Shown: in pieces, positions 31,746 through 33,805 of the stretch | Position numbering within the stretch: position 1 is the stretch's first letter | Layout of the letters: every line of letters starts with the position of its first letter | Assembly: GCF_000383515.1 (NCBI RefSeq) | Contig: NZ_KB911495.1 | Span: forward strand, 1-33,805 | DNA from: Mesomycoplasma hyorhinis ATCC 17981 | GTDB lineage: Bacteria > Bacillota_I > Bacilli_A > Mycoplasmatales > Metamycoplasmataceae | Direction of reading: 5' to 3' | DNA length: 33,805 bases | The notes under the pieces: model-generated | What the model was told of the DNA's origin: nothing | The model's input: only the letters and a program-made list of their open reading frames with translations | The model's database searches: none | Program-made: the position numbers and the translations under genes

Positions 31746-32516
31746 TTGAAAACAACAATTAGTCAAATTTCTAATTTTTTAAATGAAATTTTTCCACTTG
31801 AAAAAGCTGAACTTTGAGATAAATCAGGTTTTAGTTTTTATTTTAATAATATAGTTTCAAAAATTATTATTTGCATTGATTTAACACCTGATATTTTAAC
31901 TCGAGCACTGCAACAAAAAGTTAATTTGATTATTACTCACCACCCTTTTTTATTTTATAAAACCAAAAAAGAAAATTATCAATTTAGTCCATATAAAAAA
32001 ACAATGGTCAAAGCTATAAATCAAGCAAAAATCAGTGTTTTTTCTTTGCATACAAATTATGACTCAAGTAATCACGCAACAGCTAGAGCTATTTTATCTT
32101 CATTGGATTTACAAGTATCTTCAACACAAGCAATTGATGATTATAATCTTTTAGTTAACACTAATATTAAATTTTTAGAACTTGTTTCAAAAGTTAAAAA
32201 TACTTTAAATTTAAAGCATTTACAAACAAATTTGCAAAAAAATTTAACAATTAAAAAATTAGCAATTTTACCAGGTTCAGCTGGAATTGAAGCAGTTTTA
32301 TTAGCCAAAAAACATAAAGCAGATTTGGTAATAACTTCAGATTTAAAGTGATCAGATCAATTGGCTTTTGTTTATAAAAAGGTTAATGTTCTTTTAGTTT
32401 CACATTTAATTGAACAATTTTTTGTTTTTGATATCAAAGCAAAATTAGAACAAAGTTTTAAAAATAGCTTTGACATAAAAATTGAATTATTAGAAGAAAT
32501 ACTTTACAATTTATAA
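31746..32516 (+). CDS. NIF3/DUF34-family metal-binding protein
   Basis: A member of the NIF3-like (YqfO) family, often annotated as GTP cyclohydrolase I type 2 homologue; the true function is unsettled. The 256-residue product has AELWDKSGF near residue 20 (Trp from TGA), the metal-binding ITHHPF (His-His), [13 protein letters not shown] and [10 protein letters not shown] with the C-terminal His and Glu. The only suitable start is TTG at 31746, one base after the sigA stop, with AAAGGG at 31729 as possible ribosome site. No ATG occurs until well into the conserved part. The position after sigA matches firmicutes, where trmK lies between the two genes. No trmK is present here. Confidence 0.85.
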
Positions 32517-32532
32517 GGAAAATAAAGAAAAA

Positions 32533-33360
32533 ATGATTAAATTAGGTTCTCATATTTCATTTAAAAAACCCGGTTATTTAACTAATGCAGTTGAAGAATC
32601 ACTTCAAAATAAAGCAAACACAATGATGATTTTCCTAGGTGCTCCACAAACAACTAAAAGGGTTGATTTTGCTAATTATAATTTACAAACTTATTTAGAA
32701 AAATATCAAAATCTTATCCCACCTGAAGATATTATCGTTCATGCCCCTTATATAGTAAATCCTTCAAGTGTGACAAAACACCAATTCGCCAATGATTTTT
32801 TAATTCAAGAAATAAAACGGATGAATTACATTGGAGCTAAATATTTAGTTTTACACCCCGGTTCTTATACAACTTTTACTAATAAACAAGCTCTTGAACA
32901 ATTGATTAAATCTTTAAAATACATACTTTCACAAACAAAAAACGTAGTAATTACAATCGAAACAATGGCTGGAAAAGGTACTGAAGTAGGTACAACTTTT
33001 GAAGATGTAGTTTATGTTGTAGAAGCTGTTAATTCAGAACGTGTTGGTGTTTGTTTAGATACTTGTCATGTTTGAGATGCAGGATATAATTTGCACAATT
33101 ATGAAGAATTTATAGCAAAAATAAAATCCACTAGATTAATAAATTATTTAAAAGTTATTCATCTAAATGATTCCAAAAATGAGTTAAATTCTAAAAAAGA
33201 TCGACACGAAAATATTGGAAATGGTTTTATTGGCTTTGAGACTTTACAAAAAATAGTGCATGATCCTTTATTTGATAATATTCCAATTATTTTAGAAACT
33301 CCTTGAGTAGATAATAAACCAATTTACAAAGAAGAAATAGCAAAATTGCTTCAAAAATAA
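32533..33360 (+). CDS. nfo: Endonuclease IV (AP endonuclease)
   Basis: Cleaves 5' to abasic sites in base-excision repair. The 275-residue TIM barrel begins [13 protein letters not shown] and carries the trinuclear zinc ligands in [55 protein letters not shown] and ILETPW. Both Trp residues in these motifs come from TGA. The length is usual. It starts 16 bases after the NIF3 gene (AAGGAAAATAAAG upstream) and ends at a strong hairpin. Confidence 0.96.
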
Positions 33361-33397
33361 AGAAAAACAAGTTTGAGAACTAGTTTTTCTTTATTTT
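33359..33397 (+). terminator. Intrinsic terminator after nfo
   Basis: AAAGAAAAAC (33359-33368) and GTTTTTCTTT (33383-33392) pair perfectly. A smaller AGTT/AACT stem extends the helix inside, and ATTTT follows. Confidence 0.85.
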
Positions 33398-33541
33398 AAA
33401 TTTTAAAAAATTACGCTTTTCGAAAATAAATATAAAACGATAAATTACTTTAACAAAAAGCATATGTAAAATATTTAAGAACCAAATTGTTACCAATCTA
33501 AGTGTTCAAACAAAAAATTCTCATTTATTTGAAATCTTCAT
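33380..33541 (-). CDS. Possible small hydrophobic, basic protein (53 aa)
   Basis: An open frame with two in-frame TGA (Trp) codons: MKISNKWEFFVWTLRLV, a hydrophobic middle and a Lys-rich end (KFKIKKN). It fills most of the stretch between nfo and the second IS copy. Its 3' end overlaps the nfo terminator, and no ribosome site or promoter is evident. It may be a real membrane peptide, the remnant of a gene interrupted by the IS, or chance. Confidence 0.3.
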
Positions 33542-33568
33542 CTTTTTAACAAAAGATCAATGTAAAAA

Positions 33569-33805
33569 TGAGCAGATTCTCTTTTCTTAGAAAAATAGAA
33601 AAGGGAATTTTTTATGAAATATTCAATAGAATTTAAATTAGAATGTGTAAAAAAATACAAAAAAGGAATTGAAATTAAAAAGCCTGATTTTGCTAATACA
33701 AGTCAAAAAAATTTTTTAAATCAAGTATATTTTTGAGAAAAAATTTATGACAAATTAAGAGTTGAAAGTCTTAAGAAAAAACCACGAAATAAAAAGTGAA
33801 CTATA
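33569..33805 (+). mobile_element. IS3-family insertion sequence, right copy, cut by window edge
   Basis: It begins TGAGCAGATTCTC, the same end as the left copy but in opposite orientation. The leader hairpin is kept (33577-33607). C in the left arm has become T at two places, but one still pairs as G-T and the other is matched by an A in the opposite arm. Where the two copies differ, this copy nearly always has A or T. Confidence 0.75.
33613..33805 (+). CDS. IS3-family transposase OrfA, 5' part, open to the window edge
   Basis: The first 64 codons (MKYSIEFKLECVKKYKKG onward) are open, with TGA as Trp at FWEK and KKWTI. It keeps the 32 bases missing from the left copy, so it represents the undamaged form of this region. 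GGGA nine bases before the ATG is both ribosome site and right arm of the leader hairpin. OrfA supplies DNA binding for the OrfAB transposase made by frameshifting. The rest of the element is outside the window, so integrity is unknown. Confidence 0.75.

Overview
The window is a stretch of a mollicute chromosome. The DNA is very AT-rich, and almost every gene reads straight through TGA codons at conserved tryptophan positions, so UGA means Trp (translation table 4). Gene content (pgk, ldh, a single sigma-70 factor, minimal lipid, repair and translation genes, tRNAs with encoded CCA) fits a sugar-fermenting Mycoplasma, probably of the hominis-type group (Mycoplasmopsis or Metamycoplasma). The species is not resolved.

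Layout. (1) The window is bracketed by two oppositely oriented ends of one IS3-family element. The left copy (1-621) has a decayed orfA and the right copy (33569 to the edge) has an open orfA. (2) 650-10922 holds pgk on the minus strand; a divergent 787-residue, acidic, extremely cysteine-rich, tail-anchored protein of unknown function; a cdaM (c-di-AMP synthase)-mgtE pair; an MFS transporter followed by ldh across an 18-A tract; an unknown basic protein; and plsY, which converges on it. (3) 11062-11813 is a cluster of eight tRNA genes (Pro, Ala, Met, Ile2, Ser, then a second promoter inside an 11-bp inverted repeat, fMet, Asp, Phe). (4) 11934-16371 is a plus-strand housekeeping run: recO, rsmD, gmk, prpC-type phosphatase, rsgA, rpe, rpsT. 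(5) 16427-17554 holds tsaD (minus) and tRNA-Ser(GCT). (6) 17572-22924 is a tight five-gene minus-strand operon: acpS, plsC, scpA, scpB and a 964-residue protein that looks like an inactivated phosphohexomutase fused to an MprF/UPF0104-type membrane domain. (7) 23005-33360 is plus strand: recU, rpsB-tsf, ffh, glyS, dnaG, sigA, a NIF3-family gene and nfo, ending at a strong terminator before the second IS copy.

Most of the window is core metabolism, translation and DNA upkeep. The parts I could not assign to a known description are the cysteine-rich tail-anchored protein with its 23-unit GAA tract, the degenerate mutase-flippase fusion in the lipid/condensin operon, and the palindrome enclosing the -10 box of the fMet promoter. 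Several genes start 10-14 bases after a -10 box without a Shine-Dalgarno sequence, suggesting leaderless mRNAs. All calls are from reading the sequence; no database search was run.
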